From: Nereocystis luetkeana
Lineage: Eukaryota; Sar; Phaeophyceae; Laminariales; Laminariaceae
Direction of reading: 5' to 3'
DNA length: 64,000 bases
Assembly (NCBI GenBank): GCA_031213475.1
Contig: JARUPZ010000017.1
Coordinates: 6,774,167 to 6,838,166, forward strand
Shown here: in pieces, positions 22,121 to 34,199 of the stretch
Layout: every line of letters starts with the position of its first letter
How positions within the stretch are numbered: position 1 is the first letter of the stretch
Position numbers and translations under genes: made by a program
The notes under the pieces: generated by a model
The model's input: the letters and a program-made list of their open reading frames with translations, nothing else
Database searches by the model: none
What the model was told of the DNA's origin: nothing

Positions 22121-22930
22121 ATTGCCGATGGAAGAGTATGGTAATCTGACCTTGTTGGAGGTTTTGTCGCGTCGTTGTCCAAGGACACCCGAGACATGGT
22201 TCCGGTGCTTTACTCTAGCGTGGCTGGTGTGTCCCATGTACCTCGGGTGACGTGGTGCGTACTTCGGCTGTTGTGTCGTGGGAACAGTATGAAGCGAATC
22301 CCGGTAGAGACAATCGTCCAAGACTAAAAGTGCCGACGTGATTCATCCGACGTTTATATAACGAGCAAGCAGCAACGAGGGGCAGACAATACCGCAACCT
22401 GGCGAGTAACGAAGCGGTGGCGCGCTGTTGCAGAATTCGTTTGATTTATAACAAGCCAACATACGCCCCACTTCGGTACGCGGGAGGCGCGTCAAGACCA
22501 CATAGCAGGCACCAGGTATCAATGCCTGCTCTGCAGGGACTGATCAGTGCAAACGTTAGAGGGGTGGGCGCAATGGAAGACCTCGACAAGAGAAGCTAAA
22601 TCGAACCGGTCTGCACTTCCTCATCGTAGTATTTACCGGCATGCCGCACGTATTCACGTACACCATGGACTAAGTGCCCTTCTGGCGTCTCGAGGCCGTG
22701 GGAAACCTTGATGATCGTAGCCTTTCAAATAATTCGGTGGGGATGGGGGTTGCTCGAATGAAATAAAGAAGGGTTGGTAAAAGCCTAGATAAAAGGAAGG
22801 AACCCACATTTTGTTTGGCACAGACAGGGGAGCAAGACGTTGTATGATAGAAGGCCGTACGTGCTCCATTTCATATCAGTAGTCTACGCAAGTTTTCGCA
22901 TGCGTTCTGTCACTTACGGGCACTTATTCT
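22121..22930 (+). other. downstream flank of the left GDPHM copy, duplicated inverted at 26.17-26.88 kb
   Basis: Blocks such as GGTAATCTGACCTT.TTGGAGG, TTTTGTCGCGTCGTTGT and AGAAGGCCGTAC.T.CTCCAT occur in the same order downstream of the right copy. So the duplicated unit is about 1.9 kb and includes roughly 0.8 kb beyond the stop. The match includes no long shared reading frame. Confidence 0.6.
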
Positions 22931-23099
22931 CGGATGCGAGGGTTTGTTTAGGTGTCGAAATGGGCAAGACGCGAAGCAGTAGGTGCTGTATAGCATTCAG
23001 TGTGAATGCCCAAAAGGGAGCGAAGATCTTTGAATTTTCTTACACATGGCTGAAGAGGTATAACTACAAGAGGTTAGACATGCCAGTGGTCGCATAGAT

Positions 23100-24180
23100 A
23101 TTGATATATATGTATATGTGTTGGCCAGAATGATCGCGACACAACATTGATGGCGCTCCTGAGGTAGCTAAGTACGTATGAACTTAAAATTGCCAGGCCA
23201 CAGGGGTTATTAATTCACGATGGTGGCATTGACGCGGAAGTGGATCCTTTACCTATTTTCATGACAGATATGTTACGCCGGAGAAATATTGGATCAGTTT
23301 GATCACTCTGCGTGCTAATTTGAGCAAATTCTATTTTCTGGGGGTTCGGTTTAGATTTATTTATCGTTCCTCTTTTTTTCGGATTATATCTTTGGGAAAT
23401 CGGGTGAAATTTGCATGTTGCTGAGATGTTCCGAACGAACGTTGACGACATATTGAAGGCACGATATCTCCTGTTTCGGAATGAGGGTTCTGGACGAAAT
23501 ATGGTATATCTTGAAAATATATCAACGATCGTGGGTTTCGGTTTAGCGAAGATCAAACGGCAATATCACTGTAATATATAAATTGGGAGATTGGACGTTT
23601 TACAACTGGATTTAGATTTTCGTGGTGTATTTATGGTTTTACATTATACCTAGAATTTCGGACTGCCTTAACGTTTTTATGGCGTTCGATTGTGTCACGA
23701 GCAAGTTAGATGGCGAACGTTTTCGCACCACAAGTTCGAGCGGCCATTCTTCTGCAGCTCAGCTCCCCAACTGTTTCAAGGATTGGGGCGGACTTGCGTT
23801 CCCACGAAAGGAAGCCTTCTTGCCGTCCAACGATTTTATGATTGATGAAAAAGGATCTTACCACCACGAGTGTTTCACGTAAGGCCTTTTAGGTATTTTA
23901 TGATTTTGAGATTCCGACCGAGTTAACGGTTTCACCACGTCCGACTGTGCAACAAGCAGGGGGGTGTTCAATGTGGTTGTACCCAAGCCTGATCTACCTG
24001 ATTTCTGGATCTTCAACCGTGTTACGAAAATTGACGTGATACCTATTTCAAACCCGGGTGAAATACCTCACAGGGCCCCACGGGTTTATGATCGATGAGA
24101 GACGATTCCCAGAAAGGGATGGCTGCCTCTCTGTTTTTCATATTCTTTATCGAAACCTTGTGTACAACGTCTACGTTGCC
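23100..24180. other. non-coding stretch between the duplicated units
   Basis: Only short frames occur (an 86-codon frame at 23622-23882 and a 113-codon minus-strand frame at 23215-23556), with no recognised domain. The segment near 23.82-24.10 kb contains two TTTATGAT.GATGA-like repeats. Confidence 0.4.
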
Positions 24181-24182
24181 GC

Positions 24183-24611
24183 ATGGCAGCGTTGGGTGGA
24201 TACCGAGCCATCCACATGGTTAATGCCAGCCCCTGCGTGACGCATCCCCGTCTCACATACATCGATGTTCACCCCTGCGTCTGTCGGAACATGGCCACGG
24301 GAGAACATCCTGCGAGACACACTCTCGCTTTTATAGGTAAGGAACTGGTTCGTAGGTCACGGTGTCGTCCGCCGCAAGTCTGTTCGCCAAAAACAACAAG
24401 CCAACGATGTGCGTGCTGTTCACCGGCTATGGTGGTCTTCCCAGCTCCATTTACACTGTACGCCAGACACCTCACTGGCGCAAAGTTGTTCGGCACGATT
24501 TGGTTTGCTTCTCTGGCACCTGCTGTAACAAGGGCTGTCATCTTTGCTGCTGCCATGGGCTCCAACACAACGGGAAACCCCATGGAGTTCTATCTGCGAT
24601 TTCTTGATTGA
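24183..24611 (+). CDS. unrecognised open frame with a hydrophobic C-terminal half
   Basis: The last 60 residues of this 142-codon frame look protein-like: a hydrophobic stretch around LFGTIWFASLAPAVTRAVIF that could be one membrane segment, followed by GSNTTGNPMEFYLRFLD at the stop. The first half is compositionally different and may be non-coding. The opposite strand is also open (24269-24583) but reads less like a protein. It could be a terminal exon of a larger gene. I do not recognise the family. Confidence 0.25.
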   Translation: MAALGGYRAIHMVNASPCVTHPRLTYIDVHPCVCRNMATGEHPARHTLAFIGKELVRRSRCRPPQVCSPKTTSQRCACCSPAMVVFPAPFTLYARHLTGAKLFGTIWFASLAPAVTRAVIFAAAMGSNTTGNPMEFYLRFLD

Positions 24612-24619
24612 CATGGAAG

Positions 24620-25410
24620 ATGGTTGTAGCTGCTGATACTACATATCAGATATAGGTTTCGACGCAAGCTCTGCTAGCCCCTTTCAAAAGATAGTGCAGG
24701 CACAGTTTTTCAGATAGGGCTTTCTTTGCGTTTTGGCAGCGCAGGTGAAGAATGTGGGAGGGTACGCTGGGACGACAATATCGTGCTCGCCCGTGCCCAG
24801 AGAATTCTTGAAGCACCACGTGATATTCGTTCGCGACATCTAAGGACAGGGGTCTAGGGAAGCTTGAGCGTCGGAGATGTATCCAGCTTATCGTACCTGT
24901 CGGTGAAGTTTTCGACAGCGGTCGACATCGCCCGTGTATGGTCAGTTTCGAGAGCGTATCCCGTGTTGTAGACGTGATGTGCTGCGCGCAGTGTGCAGTA
25001 GACTACCTTCGACGACGGCGTTCCTCCCACGACAAATTTAACGCCGTCAGATGAAACGTGGGAAATGTCTCGGGTGGCCAACGGAAAACAAGAAGTTGTA
25101 AAACCTCACCACGAAGCGCATATAGCGTAACATGGGGCCGATGAAGCGGCAACGGTAGAAATACTGCAGGCAGCACTCTGGTATAGGGGCGTAAGATATA
25201 CTCTAGTGGTTGATGGGGGACGCTTGCTTTGGACGATCTCTAAAAGGTGCAGCAAAATCAACAGAGAGCATGAAAACAATATATCAGTTGCCGGTTAGAT
25301 AACGGCCGACCTCGCAATGTGTGGAGAATGAACTCGAACGTAACGAGGGCTAATACAGCCCAAGGCCACCGCGGCAATAAATTCCGGTACTTGCGTTCAT
25401 TTTCCGCCAA
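24620..25410. other. non-coding stretch
   Basis: No frame longer than about 75 codons and no repeat recognised. Confidence 0.45.
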
Positions 25411-25418
25411 CAAATGTT

Positions 25419-25865
25419 TTGGAGACTGCGGGAGAGTTTTGTTCCTTGATATGGGACCCCTCAGATAGTTCCGCGGATATGTGGTTGGATGAGAGAGTAC
25501 TCCAAGGCAGGACGGCGTGTATCTCTCATCTGTTCGTGGCGATAATATCTACTTTGATCGCAACTCTACGCCTCCTCATGGCACGCTCGGGCTGCACGGA
25601 GCCTTTCACGTTCTCAATTGCAACCCGTGCACAGCGCGTTGCTCTTAGACTATACATCGAGATACCCTCGAGGGAGTGCCAGGGTAGATTCACGGAGGAG
25701 CTCCACGCCAAGCATATGTTCGGTGGGAGGGGACTCATTTGTTGCTTGCCTGAGTCGAATTACTGTTGGCCACGACTCTGTCGAGCGAGGGGAGAAGAGG
25801 GCATCATAAGAAAAGGGGTAATACTTCAATATTGGAGATATGGGGCATCATACCGTTGCCCCTAA
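25419..25865 (+). CDS. unrecognised protein, segment P right copy
   Basis: A 148-codon frame contains ARSGCTEPFTFSIATRAQRV, then a C.GRFT.EL.AKH block and GLICCLPES. These strings are shared with the minus-strand frame at 20402-20737. The start METAGEFCSLIWD and the end WRYGASYRCP have no counterpart on the left. Either only the central 90 residues are a conserved domain, or the whole is a decayed repeat. No signal peptide, membrane segment or known motif is visible. It lies downstream of, and antisense to, the right GDPHM gene, whereas the left P copy lies upstream of its GDPHM gene. Confidence 0.3.
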   Translation: METAGEFCSLIWDPSDSSADMWLDERVLQGRTACISHLFVAIISTLIATLRLLMARSGCTEPFTFSIATRAQRVALRLYIEIPSRECQGRFTEELHAKHMFGGRGLICCLPESNYCWPRLCRARGEEGIIRKGVILQYWRYGASYRCP

Positions 25866-26169
25866 GAGAGAAAATGATTCATGCACTGCTGCCGGACATA
25901 GTTGATTTCATACACACGTAACTACCTCAGGATCGCGATCAATGTTTATGGTATGGCAATTCTGAGCAACGCAAACATGTCAACATCAATGAGACCACGG
26001 GTAGGTATTACGTCTTGCAGTTATAGCCCTACGGCCAAATGCAAGACTCTTGATAGATATGTGCCCCTTTTCCGAAACTTGAAATCGCCCTGAATCTTCC
26101 ACAGCACCCACCTTACTGCTTCGAGTCTCGTCCATTTAGACACTTAGCAAATCCCTCGCCTCGTAGAAT

Positions 26170-26880
26170 GGGTGCAGGTAAGTGTCAGGATGCATGCGAA
26201 CGCTTGCATGGACTACTGGTATGAAATGGAGTATGTACGGCCTTCTTTCAAGCAAACCTTATGCTCCGCTGTCCCGAAATATTTTTGATTCCTCTTTCTA
26301 TCAACAATTTTCCCTTCAATTCGTACGACCCCCCTCCCCATCCAGTTTATTCAACAGCTACGTTCTTCACAGTGGCTCCTGATCCCGAGAAGTCGGAGGG
26401 GCACTTGTTGCATGGTGCACGTAGATACATGCGGCATGCCGGTAAATACTACGTTGGAGACGTGCAGCCTGATTGGCTCAAGTTGCTCTTTTCTCGAATT
26501 CCCTCATTGAGTCCACTTTCTAACTCTTTTACTGACCAGTCTCAGAAGAGCAGTAATGAGTACCTAGTACATGTTATCTGGTCATATGGCGCCTCTTACG
26601 CCGTTAGTCACATGTGTGCTGTATTTTCTGCCCCTTGTTGCTGCGTCTCGCTTAAACGTCCGGTGAGTCACGTCGGCACACCTTCCGCCCTGCTCCAACG
26701 TTTCAACCCGAATACGCCCACCAATCTGGTCTGCTCGACTACATACCGGCGGCAGTATGCACTGCATCACCTCACGTATATGGAACGCACCCACGACGCT
26801 AGAATAAATCACCGGTTCCCTAAACAACGACGCGACAAAACCTCCAAGAAGGTCAGATTACCATTCATCTCCGCCGACAA
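26170..26880 (-). other. downstream flank of the right GDPHM copy
   Basis: Inverted match of 22121-22930 (see the shared GGCCGTACATACTCCATTTC block near 26.23 kb). The 223-codon plus-strand frame at 26261-26932 runs through this repeat antisense to the duplicated unit. The left copy has no corresponding open frame, so I do not treat it as a gene. Confidence 0.5.
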
Positions 26881-27873
26881 TCAAAACAGGGGGCGGGGCG
26901 AAGCCCTGGTCAAGAGGCCCGATAGGCGGTAGTCTTCCACGGCAACACGAATTATCCTCTGTCCTTCCATGCTCTCGACGCCATTCTCGTTCAGTACAGG
27001 ACGCGACGTTTCACCGAAAATACTAGTCGAGGCATCTGCGAGGTGAACGTTGGCTAGGCTTACATACATTCGCCAGAACTCGATATCGGGCAGAAAGCGC
27101 CCGTCCCAGTCCGTCTCACCCCGGCCTTGATAGTTCGTCCCCGCATTCAGGCGTAGCGTCACGGAAGACGTTTGGATCTTGAATGTGACAAACGTGGATT
27201 GGACCTGTTCGTGCCCCCGCTGAGAAAAGTCCTTGCCGCACCATTCCGGCGTTGCTAGACTCCTAGAATTAATCACCCAGTTCTTGAAGCTCTCGTAGGC
27301 CTCCAGGAGGCGGTGACCCGCTTGTATGTTGGCGAACGTATCCTCCCAACTCTTTTCGCCTCCGAACTTCGTGCACTCTGCAAGCAGGTTCGCCGCGGAT
27401 AGCACCATGGCCCCAGAGTGGATGATTTTGTTGCCCATAGGGTATGTGAGATCGTTGGCTTCGCTTCCGTCTAACGTCACCCGTAGTGCGTCGCCCGCGA
27501 AACAGGGTGTGATTCCATCGAGAAAACATGTCGTCGCAACCGTGTCGGGATCCTTCACCTCTACCACGAGCGAGCGTCCGTCCGATATGACGGACAGCCC
27601 TGTCACAAGCTGCCTGTCGGGATACTCCGCGGCTAGGGGCGCAGTCACGCGAAGATTTATGTGCACCTGGCTGTCATCGTCCTTGATCAGACTGTACCTG
27701 CCACCATCGACACCTGACCATTCCGTTTGCTCACCTCGAAGACCGGGCATGTGCGGATCTCCAGTCACGTCGCCGTTATCCTCTGTATTGGGCATGAAAC
27801 AAACCACGGGATGTGTGGAGCCATTGGCCAACGTGCGCGAACGATCTGGTTGTCTCCTGAACGTTGGAATCAA
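26881..27873 (-). CDS. GDPHM-motif (VWD-like/root-cap-like) secreted-type protein, right paralogue
   Basis: A single 330-codon frame is open across the whole conserved region. Order of landmarks: TGDPHMPGLRGEQTEWSG (about residues 38-55), a VDGGRYSLIKDDD block, VTAPLAAEYPDRQLVTGLSV, SLVVEVKDPDTV, AECTKFGGEKSWEDTF, QSTFVTFKIQTSSVTLRLN, DWDGRFLPDIEFW, SIFGETSRPVLNENG and VAVEDYRLSG near the end. The GDPH start and the GETSRP/EDYR close resemble VWD-like and plant root-cap-type domains. I remember stramenopile relatives that are extracellular, often with an N-terminal signal peptide. Here the first 35 residues are not a good signal, so an upstream exon may supply it. The function of the family is not established to my knowledge. 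It converges with the left paralogue and looks the more intact of the two. Confidence 0.65.
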   Translation of the reverse strand: MIPTFRRQPDRSRTLANGSTHPVVCFMPNTEDNGDVTGDPHMPGLRGEQTEWSGVDGGRYSLIKDDDSQVHINLRVTAPLAAEYPDRQLVTGLSVISDGRSLVVEVKDPDTVATTCFLDGITPCFAGDALRVTLDGSEANDLTYPMGNKIIHSGAMVLSAANLLAECTKFGGEKSWEDTFANIQAGHRLLEAYESFKNWVINSRSLATPEWCGKDFSQRGHEQVQSTFVTFKIQTSSVTLRLNAGTNYQGRGETDWDGRFLPDIEFWRMYVSLANVHLADASTSIFGETSRPVLNENGVESMEGQRIIRVAVEDYRLSGLLTRASPRPLF

Positions 27874-28015
27874 CGCTTGTGCTCTGTGTACATGCTAAGC
27901 TCAGTTTTACGCAGCCGTCTACGGTTACAAAGCAGGTATCTGCGTACGGGACATTTTTTGTTTTGGTTGGTGCTGTGGGAAACAGTTATCACCCCGATTG
28001 AAGGGTGATCGAACG
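27874..28015 (-). promoter_or_regulatory. conserved 5' leader of the right GDPHM gene copy
   Basis: Mirror of 20990-21181. The match stops at about 28013 (ATCACCCTTCAATCGGGGTG on the minus strand), which marks the outer boundary of the inverted duplication. Confidence 0.45.
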
Positions 28016-30180
28016 CACGGTTCCGTTTTTTCAACAGAGTTGTAACACGATCACTTGTTCCGGGTGTTTTGTTCATAGTTTTGTTCTCGTGCTATGGTAT
28101 GGGTAGCCCATTTGTTGCGTCGATCTGCTTACGTGAGGAACTTTGTTCGAGAGAATTACATATGTATCGAGGCTCTGTCTCTGTGAAGGAGCAAGGCAGC
28201 GGTGGCGTACCGAGGTGTCTTTAAACACCTCACATATGCAGAAGATTAAAGAGGATCATTAAATAGTATGCTTATTCCGTGTGGCCATTATGGAAAGAAG
28301 GCTAGTCTAAAAGAATCAAGTGGAGGAGATATAATATGGAGAGGAGCGAATAAGAGGGCATGGCCGACACTCGATCGCCTCGGGGAAATGCCCATGATAG
28401 GAGTGGGTGCACTCTACCGTACCCCGTACTGTTGCTCGTAATGTTCCCTACAACGTTATACCGAAGTGGTAACATTCTAGCTACGTTCGCATCATCGTTC
28501 CTGCTGTTCATGAGTTGGGTATACAGTAGACGTTACTACTAGTACGGCAAGCTCGTAGTAATAGAGTATCCAGATATCGTATTCGCCCGACGGTCCAAAT
28601 TTTGTTGCTCGTATACACGAGTTCGTGCGTAGAGACTGCACGCAAAACACAAACATAGCGGTCCCAACGTCCTTATGCTAACACTATCCTGCCGTAGCAG
28701 CAGCAGGCTTTATCTAAACGAGGCTAGCTACGCCCGATGTGCAATGCCATGGTCTCGGTATCCATCGAGTAGTAGTGTAGCATACTCATCGGTTCCCAAC
28801 ATGTTTTAACCGCACAGCTGAGATAACGCAAAGCTAGCGATATGCAGCCCATACCGTAGCACCGTGGTTTCAGAAGACGACAATTATATTATGGACTTTG
28901 TTGCTTTTGAACCTACTGCATCCTGCAAACAGATGCATCCCTCCTAGAAAGCAGGTAAAAGGAAAAGGTGTCCTCGCGTAATAAGCGACGATGACATGAT
29001 GGTCATCGCGACCTAGAGAGTTTGTAAATTCGAGCACAATATACGCGCAGGTAGTTTTCGACGTCAATTATAGACTGCGCAACTGAAATATCTCTTTTCC
29101 TTGAATTGAAGGCTGTCTACACCACCGACGTCGCCGCCACCAATGTCCCCTCGGGAAGTTGTTTGTGGGCATCGGTCGAAGAAGCGTTTGGCGAGGCCGC
29201 GATACGGAGCAGAGCAGACGGCAGGGGCTGAATGCACAAACAATCTTCGTGCCGTACGCGAAGGCCTATAAATCAGTGGAAAACTACCGGCGAAGGCTCT
29301 GAGCATACTTGGCCACGACGTGTTCGCCAGGGCTCAAGATTGAACGCAAAGTAACTTGTGTTTGTATTTTCGTGACATCCTTAAACCGTGGACCTGTTGC
29401 TGCACATCTGCTGCACATCCGTGGGTGTAGCGAGGTGATCCATGAAGAGTTCAGGACAGTCCTTCCTTACCGACGCAGGTGTAGCAGTTCGCCTCTGCAG
29501 CGCGCGTTTATCAAGTCTTCCACGTAACCGCGGTGGCTGGGGTGCGTTGTGTTCATCAAGACGCACGCGCGTTCGGCAGGGAACGTGACTTAAGAAGGGG
29601 GATTTCGTGTTGGTCCTTTTTTGTAACCTGACCAAACTGCGCAGCTTTCACGTCGTCGCCCACCTGCTACACACACCAAAGTAAACAATATACCGTGCGT
29701 TCTCGAATATACTGTGAAGCCCCGCCGCTGAAATGCGTTTGGGTGCGATGTTGCCACTCTCAAGTGGAAACAGTATCGATAGAAGGCGCTGCTCGTCCCC
29801 AACTTATATTTAATGACTTCGACAATCCCCTCGTCTCGACCAATATGTACCGCATAAGTTCGCGGTAATAGGCATTGGTTTAGTGTAGATATATTATGAT
29901 GTGTCGTTGTACCGGTCGTTAGAAACGTCACTGCGTACGCCGGTAGCACAGATGGATAGGGGGGGGGGGGGGGGGGGGGGGGGGTGGTGGCGCAGGGGAA
30001 TGATTTACACGTCGCAGACAAAACGCTCTCACTTCTCGGGCTAAATCCCTCATTTGTATCATCTAGTTCATCGTGTCCCGTTGGGGGACGTACAATATGC
30101 ACGATCTGGCACGCATTTCCTTGGTTGGGTGCAAGCTCCACAAATCCTGTACAGTCTCCAACAAAAAGCTAGGATCTACA
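28016..30180. other. non-coding stretch with a 26-G run
   Basis: A homopolymer of 26 G lies at 29959-29984. The 183-codon minus-strand frame at 29590-30141 crosses it as a run of prolines, and I see no domain in it. Other frames are under 95 codons. No gene is supportable. Confidence 0.45.
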
Positions 30181-33100
30181 GATGATTAGTACCACTCTGT
30201 CGACGAATAAAGCAAGGGCAAGCGGGAAACCACAGACAGACCCTCTGTCGATCCGGACTAAACCCCCTCTCTCTGTGTGCTTAAATGGAATCTCGGTCGA
30301 ACGGCGGGTAGACGCGAAACCACGTACCACGCATACTGGTACATACATCACAGGACAAACCGCCTCGCACAGACTACTTGCACGCTGGGAACGCATTGTA
30401 GGTCCGGGTTGTCGACCAGATGCCCGAAACGAGGAGAAGGCGTTCCGAGCACACAGCGAAGATTAGGACAACCGCATGATCTAGGTAGATGACAACAAGG
30501 TCATGGTTGTTGCTATTCAGTACCAGGTATGTCGTGAATCGCACAAGTATGGTGCACACACGTAAGGCTCGTCCGGCATACCCGCTAAATTCAACTGAAC
30601 CAAGACATACCAGTATGCAAGAACCGCGTTCCAGTTCCCAATGCATGCCTGTATGACGACCAGCTTCATGCCAGGTAGAACTGTGACCCTCGCGGTGACA
30701 GGAACGTTACGCCTGCTACGGCTTGCTAGTATGTATAGTGCAGCAGCGACCTATCCGCAATAGGGCGTGGAGACACTCACATAATCCGCAGTAATTCGTA
30801 AGGCGCCACATTCTCGAAAGATCCGGCGGGAAGCGTCGTGTGAGCGTTAAAGTTGAGGTACCTGTGGAGTCAAAGAGAGAAAGGGGCAAAAGTGATTGAC
30901 CTAGCGACAATGGATGCATCTGCTTGTTGCCTCAGCTAAAAGGGTGACACTACGTGTTTTACAATTTAACGACGGACATTTGAGGAACGTATCTAAGCTG
31001 GCGTAAACCCGATAGTTCAAGACCCCCCTTGCCCGCTTTCCTCAGGGGGCATCTCTCCCAAGCGAGTAGAAAGTACTCCTCGATGATCCTGGCCCGATCC
31101 AAATCCGACAGAACAAACAGTCTACCTCGTATTCGTTTGTCTTGTGCACTGTAACATTGACGAGCCTTGCCTTCGTAGCAACAGTGGTATCTCCATCGAT
31201 GTGGTACTCCTACCATAGTTGATCCCTACCCACCTAAACACGGTTCGGGGAGGTTGCTACTATTGTAAGAACTCAAAATCTCCCCAGACACCGTCGATAC
31301 CCGTGTCATCTGCACACCAAGGATCATTCCCTTCAAGTCAATCATGCTTGGAGTCAACGCGACCGGCCAATACCCGATGGAGGCACGGGTTCTCATACGT
31401 ACTTGCAGGTATGGCCCAATGGGTCCCGGTGCATATTACCATTGAAACTAGGGGCGTTTAGGTCGAATGTGAGCTTCCTCCTGATGATACGGCAGAAACT
31501 CGAACGCAGGCAGCATCCTCAACGTTCGAATCCCTTTTCTCTGTGTGTGCTGCCATCTTCTAAAAGTGGGGGTGGTGTCCAGGGTGCCCTCACAGCTGTT
31601 GCAAAGCCGATAAACCCACGAAGGCGTCAACGGGTAGGCTGGGCATCGTGTTGCGCCGTAGGTTCCTGGTACACAGTACAGTGCACAGCAGCAATGGAAA
31701 TTAAGTGTCACGAATAGGGATGAAAGGGTACGGATACTTGCGCGGGATGTACGCTGGACGTATCGGGGAGGGTATTATTTTCCCCCCGGTTTGTTCGGTA
31801 GGTATAGTTGCCAAGTTTGACCTGGGCGGTTACCGTTGAACGCATGCCCCTCACTTTGGGAATTGTTCCCCGTAAGGCTCCTGTATATATATGTTACCAA
31901 ATCACAACGGATACGCCGCTGTACCAAGCGGCGAGGGAGAGCGGGCGATTGCTAAAGTATAATCGGCGTCTCCGGTTACTTGGAAGACCTGTCCGCGTGC
32001 CTAGTCAGATCGATTTTGTGGTTTGGGTCTAACCGAGTGCATACTCGCAACGACTCTTTGTTGCATTTAAACTGGTGTGCGAAAATCGCGGGAGCGCGAG
32101 TTAGCAACATTTGACGAAGATGAACGATCAGGGGGGATGCTGAACCGTACGCGCGTTTCAAGTGAAGGCACGTGCCAACCGTGTACTTCCGTCACAGGCA
32201 TCGTGGTTCAACCGAACAATATGTGGACATGGCATATATACTCTATGGTGAAGATCTCTACGTGTCGCCGCTGCTGTAATTGTCATTCACTTTCAACCTA
32301 CTACCTTCTGAAGCCTCACAGGGGATATTTGCCAGGTGAATGACGAAGCTGGTGAAAAGCGCTACATTGGTGCAATCGATACTTGTATTCGAGGGAGGGC
32401 ATCGATCGCAAGCCGTGGCAGTTACAAGAACGCTGCCGCGCGTCTGTACAGCGACGATATTCCTCCGTGCAAGATGTGCTGTCGCACCAAGCTTTTCCGC
32501 CCGACGAATATTATGTGAAAGCAAGGATTCTGGCATTTGTCTGTTGGGCACTGTTGTAGTTTACGTAACATTAAAAGGAATTATCCTTCCAAGCAGAATC
32601 GGCACTCATTATTTATGGTAAGCAAACACCGTGGTTCAAACGATTGTTGATGGTGAAGGCATAACATCGAAACAAAATAGCGTTGGAGTCATAGCGCAGG
32701 ATGCAGGGTACTTCGCGAGGTCGGGCTGCCGACGGAGAGACGACGAGAACGGTTAAACATTCTCTCAGGCTGGCCTCTCATTCCGCGCCAGATGCGATCT
32801 CAAAGCCATCGGGCTGCAGAGAAGCGATGACCTCAAGCGCTCCCTCACAATGGCGTCAAAGCCTCCATGCCCTCGAACAGGTCGGAAGGTATCGTTGCGA
32901 TTCCGGCGTTTGCGAGGGCGCTGAAGAATGCCTCGTAGCGGAAAACGAGCGGAGGACCAACGTAAGCCGAATGTTTCGCATTCATGGGATGTTTAATTTA
33001 CTCTAACCCTACCTCGGGACATACAGAAGAACGGGCCCGTGATACCGAAGGGCGATAGGACACAATTATTGTTTTCTCGGTATTAAGATACTCGCTAACA

Positions 33101-33925
33101 AACACGGGCTGCTCGGACGTGACTCTATAACGTGTGCCTACCCACACGCCACTTCCTTCATAAGTAGTGCTTTCTCATGGCAGAATGTGCCCAGTTCAAC
33201 ACCGTATATACACCACCAGAGTCTGTACACTGGAGTTGTCCGTGCGTCATGCTTCATGCTTCATTGCTATCAAAACGTGTAAGGCCATACGTATGTCAAC
33301 ATCTAGCTGCATCCTATTTCGATAGATTCTGCCCGCCCGTCACGCAACAGAAGGGGCACAGTCGGCCGAAACCGTATTCATCTCCATACTTTCGTGCCGC
33401 TGCTCACGCCGCTTGAAGTGGACCTTAGGGGGAGAGGGGAGCTATCGCAGCCTCAGCGAGGTCTACAGATTTCTCAGCTTGATCCGCTCTAGTGCAGACT
33501 ATTCCACTTAAATCGGGCACAGTCTCGACCGGTGATGTCTCAATAAGAAAAGGAAGCAAAACACCAATGTAATAAGCCCCGCTCCTATGCCAGAAAACGC
33601 ACTTACTTCGAGGTGCGGTTCCACGGTTATACACAGAGATGCGCGCAGTTCCCAGATAACTGGGCGGGTTAGCACTCCGCCACAAGCCGAAACCGTCACT
33701 TTAGCGTGACGACGAGACCACTGCTGCGGTAAGAGGGTTATCCAATTTCCAGCGGAGAGGGGGGGCAGCATCCCTTCGTAACGGCAGGGGGGGGAGGGGG
33801 TGGGGGTACGCCCCTATTTTCAACGGTGGAGGCGCTACCCCGCTCACTACCGATATCAGTCCACTCGGGAGAGTGGCTCTGAATGTACCCCTCTCGACAC
33901 CAGACATGAGTATATAGTTGTTGTT
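30181..33925. other. unassigned stretch, many small frames, no recognised gene
   Basis: Frames of 60-104 codons occur on both strands (for example plus 31403-31717, minus 32258-32551, plus 32701-33006), none with recognisable domains or paired partners. One TACCAGGTA palindrome lies at 30521. Short spliced genes could hide here; I cannot show any. Confidence 0.35.
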
Positions 33926-33931
33926 TTAATC

Positions 33932-33957
33932 GTTGTTGTTGTTGTTGTTGTTGTTGT
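33932..33957. repeat. GTT microsatellite
   Basis: Eight to nine GTT units. They appear as a poly-valine or poly-glutamine run in overlapping frames (33738-34013, 33800-34027), which are not genes. Confidence 0.85.
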
Positions 33958-34199
33958 ATCACTAACTCATCGCCACAATACAATGCAGTCCGTGGTCGCA
34001 GGACAGACTCCAATAACTGTGGAGTGAAAAAACTACCTCGATAAAATTATAGCAAACAAATAATGGTGCACATGATATCTGAAGCACATCTACACCTCAG
34101 ACGAAAGATGAGAAGTGACGTCCGCTTACGTACGTACCAGGTATCAGATACATGCGGTACGCTGTACAAGTCACCACAGCAACGGAGAAGACCACACCC

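Noticed and set aside
24269-24583. 104-codon minus-strand frame containing NGAGKTT, resembling a P-loop
   Set aside because: The string looks like a Walker A tail, but no Walker B or surrounding NTPase pattern follows, and the opposite strand reads more like protein.
26261-26932. 223-codon plus-strand frame
   Set aside because: It runs antisense through the duplicated GDPHM gene end and flank. The equivalent left copy is not open, so it is a shadow of the repeat.
29590-30141. 183-codon minus-strand frame
   Set aside because: It depends on passing through a 26-G homopolymer in phase and has no domain.
33738-34027. frames with poly-Q and poly-P or poly-V runs
   Set aside because: They are produced by the GTT microsatellite and a nearby G-rich patch.
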